Origin: Rotaria socialis
Taxonomy: Eukaryota; Rotifera; Eurotatoria; Philodinida; Philodinidae
Direction: 5' to 3'
Assembly: GCA_905331475.1 (NCBI GenBank)
Contig: CAJNYU010004686.1
Span: 1 to 64,000, forward strand
DNA: 64,000 bases
The stretch's first letter is position 1. Each line of letters begins with the position of its first letter. The position numbers and the translations under genes are program-made. This document shows, piece after piece, positions 62,603-64,000 of this stretch. The notes under the pieces are model-generated. The model was not told the DNA's origin and did no database searches. It was given only the letters and a program-made list of their open reading frames with translations.

Positions 62603-63893
62603 TTAGTCTGTCGGTTTCGCTGTACATGTGAGACATCGCTGTTGATGTTGATCATTCCGTGTATTGCAAGCGAAACATGTCCAAGGACCCTGCCGTACAC
62701 GAAAAGAAACAAGTCTTATTTCTAATGAAATTACGCTAGCAGATATACTTGCAGTTCTATTAAATGTTCTTGGATATGATAAGAAGAATAAAATGAATAA
62801 AGAGTTTGGTCCAACATTTAAATCTTTCATTGTCGAATCATCATGGGCTAAGCAGCCGTTAACAAAAAAATATTGATTATTTGGCGGATATTGATATGCA
62901 AATTCGAACTAAAACAAAATCTGATCATTTCCATAAAGCTGAACAGATTTTTTTACATACAGCCGCACGTAATTCTCGCACTTTTGTAAAACGAAAGACA
63001 TCAATAGGAATTTTACCACCGTTTTGATCAATACCATATTCATCACCATCTAGTTGAACTTGAATTCTATAAGAAAATATTAATATTAGCAAGAAATAAT
63101 TTCGTTAACATACGTGAATGATGCTTCATCGTTTTGTTTTTTTAATGCTTTTGCTTGCAGTCGAATATGTTGTGAGGCGAATTGTGAAGCTAATTGAACA
63201 GCCGCAATTTCATCACCTTCTTGAATATATTTATTGAGACGCTGAATATCAAGTAGAAGTTCTAAAAATAGATTGAATTTTTGATCATGTTCACATTAAA
63301 TGAAATATTATATTGGTCAAAAACAAAGTTTATACGATAACTAATCTACATTCAAATCTTACCTTTAGCAGGAACAACATTTATAGGGGGTATATCAATT
63401 TTGCCCTGAATCATCTCGTAGGGAATTTCCTTGTCTTCACTAATATTATCTTCTTCTTCCATATCTTCATTGGATGATTGTGAATTTGAATCATCTCTGG
63501 ATATTGTATTTAGCTGTTCGATGCAAACATCTAATGCGTCATGAAATTTTTCAATTGTTTGTGCAAACAACCATAAGAAATAAATTCCGGAAGAGCCACG
63601 AATTTCATCAGGTTGATTGATTCCGTCACCGCGTTTATATTGTTCGGGTTTTCGCAATGGAACGTTAAAGATCTCCTAAAATAAAATATTTGTTTCTTTA
63701 ATTGATTATTTAGTTCAACTATTTTCATAGCTACTAGTTTATTGTTATCGACATCGACAGCTCGTATTGAATAATCAGCAAAATTATATTGTCTCAATTC
63801 AATGATTGACCTATCAGAATAGTTGATGTCAGGACGTTTCGGATTGTCTGGACGGTATTGAATACGACATTTACTATAAGCTGCAAGGTCCAT
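62603..63893 (-). CDS. SHARPIN-like: SHARPIN-like protein (PH-like, UBL, NZF)
   Basis: Six exons join in phase to 333 residues: 63893-63720, 63675-63363, 63261-63114, 63066-62961, 62908-62735, 62689-62603. The N-terminal 110 residues (IELRQYNFADYSIRAVDV, then a helix FAQTIEKFHDALDV) fit a PH-like fold. An acidic linker follows, then helices, then a ubiquitin-like domain (IQVQLDGDEYGIDQNGGKIP to GPNSLFILFFL), and a terminal NZF finger, GPWTCFACNTRN with RCLTCTA. PH-UBL-NZF is the order in SHARPIN (human 387 aa), a LUBAC subunit. The last intron uses a donor inside ASISAS. The stop lies 122 bp before the HOIL-1-like gene on the same strand. Confidence 0.75.
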
Positions 63894-64000
63894 TTTATCT
63901 AAATTAGAATAGCAATAAAAGAAAAACTTTTTATAGAAAGCGAACACAATATTGTTATCACAATAAAAGCAAAAAAATGAATTATTTTTAACTACATGAT

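Noticed and set aside
62664-62876. Plus-strand frame over the SHARPIN-like NZF/UBL exons
   Set aside because: Opposes exons that splice in phase and encode recognisable domains.

Overview
The window is eukaryotic nuclear DNA: AT-rich, with genes built from many short exons and mostly 45-70 nt GT-AG introns. Gene content is metazoan (LIMA1/EPLIN, WDR6, ZDHHC12, TTC17, RNASEK, an opsin, SHARPIN and HOIL-1 homologues). Compact introns, CAD-type alcohol dehydrogenases in a metazoan setting, and polypyrimidine-AG sites just upstream of several start codons with tightly packed co-directional genes suggest a bdelloid rotifer, an AT-rich one of the Rotaria kind. That placement is inference. Three single N positions (5134, 39169, 57915) look like contig joins.

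Layout. 1-6.5 kb is repeat-rich and nearly gene-free: a broken frame for a helical protein with a hydrophobic hairpin (minus, 478-1296), a possible non-LTR zinc-finger fragment, a TIR-like element and GGTTAACC repeats. At 6.59-7.59 kb is a single-exon glycosyltransferase-like gene. From 15.75 to 9.27 kb (minus) runs a 17-exon LIM gene resolved in phase to 871 codons, an EPLIN homologue with repetitive KKxxFE motifs and one C-terminal LIM domain. An acidic, serine-rich exon at 17.98-17.00 kb ends in the same phase and may be an alternative first exon. 18-23.3 kb holds no gene I can support. At 24.3-23.3 kb lies a GPCR pseudogene interrupted by a 104 bp hAT-like MITE; a larger relative (509 bp, perfect 8 bp target duplication) lies just upstream.

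25.6-34.6 kb is a head-to-tail trio: an EXD3/Mut-7 type exonuclease, WDR6 and ZDHHC12, with about 130 bp and 56 bp between coding regions, an operon-like layout. 35.6-39.9 kb carries two tandem CAD-type alcohol dehydrogenases sharing a 249 bp identical tract that includes an intron (gene conversion); the second copy also contains a 222 bp exact repeat around an N that is almost certainly an unmerged contig overlap. Two small single-exon genes follow: a CD225/dispanin-like two-TM protein and a basic Pro/Arg-rich protein.

45.5-55.5 kb is TTC17 in seven exons (1379 aa, 3.5 kb first intron), followed 212 bp later by RNASEK. At 57.7-58.1 kb is a 418 bp foldback element with perfect 195 bp arms, then an opsin with the retinal-binding lysine but an unresolved 5' end, convergent with an NCBP2AS2 homologue. 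The right edge (minus) has two adjacent genes: a SHARPIN-like gene (PH-like, UBL, NZF; 333 aa) and, 122 bp downstream, a HOIL-1/RBCK1-like RBR ligase (two NZF-like fingers plus RBR; 397 aa). In vertebrates these two proteins act together in LUBAC, so their tandem arrangement is the most notable architecture in the window.
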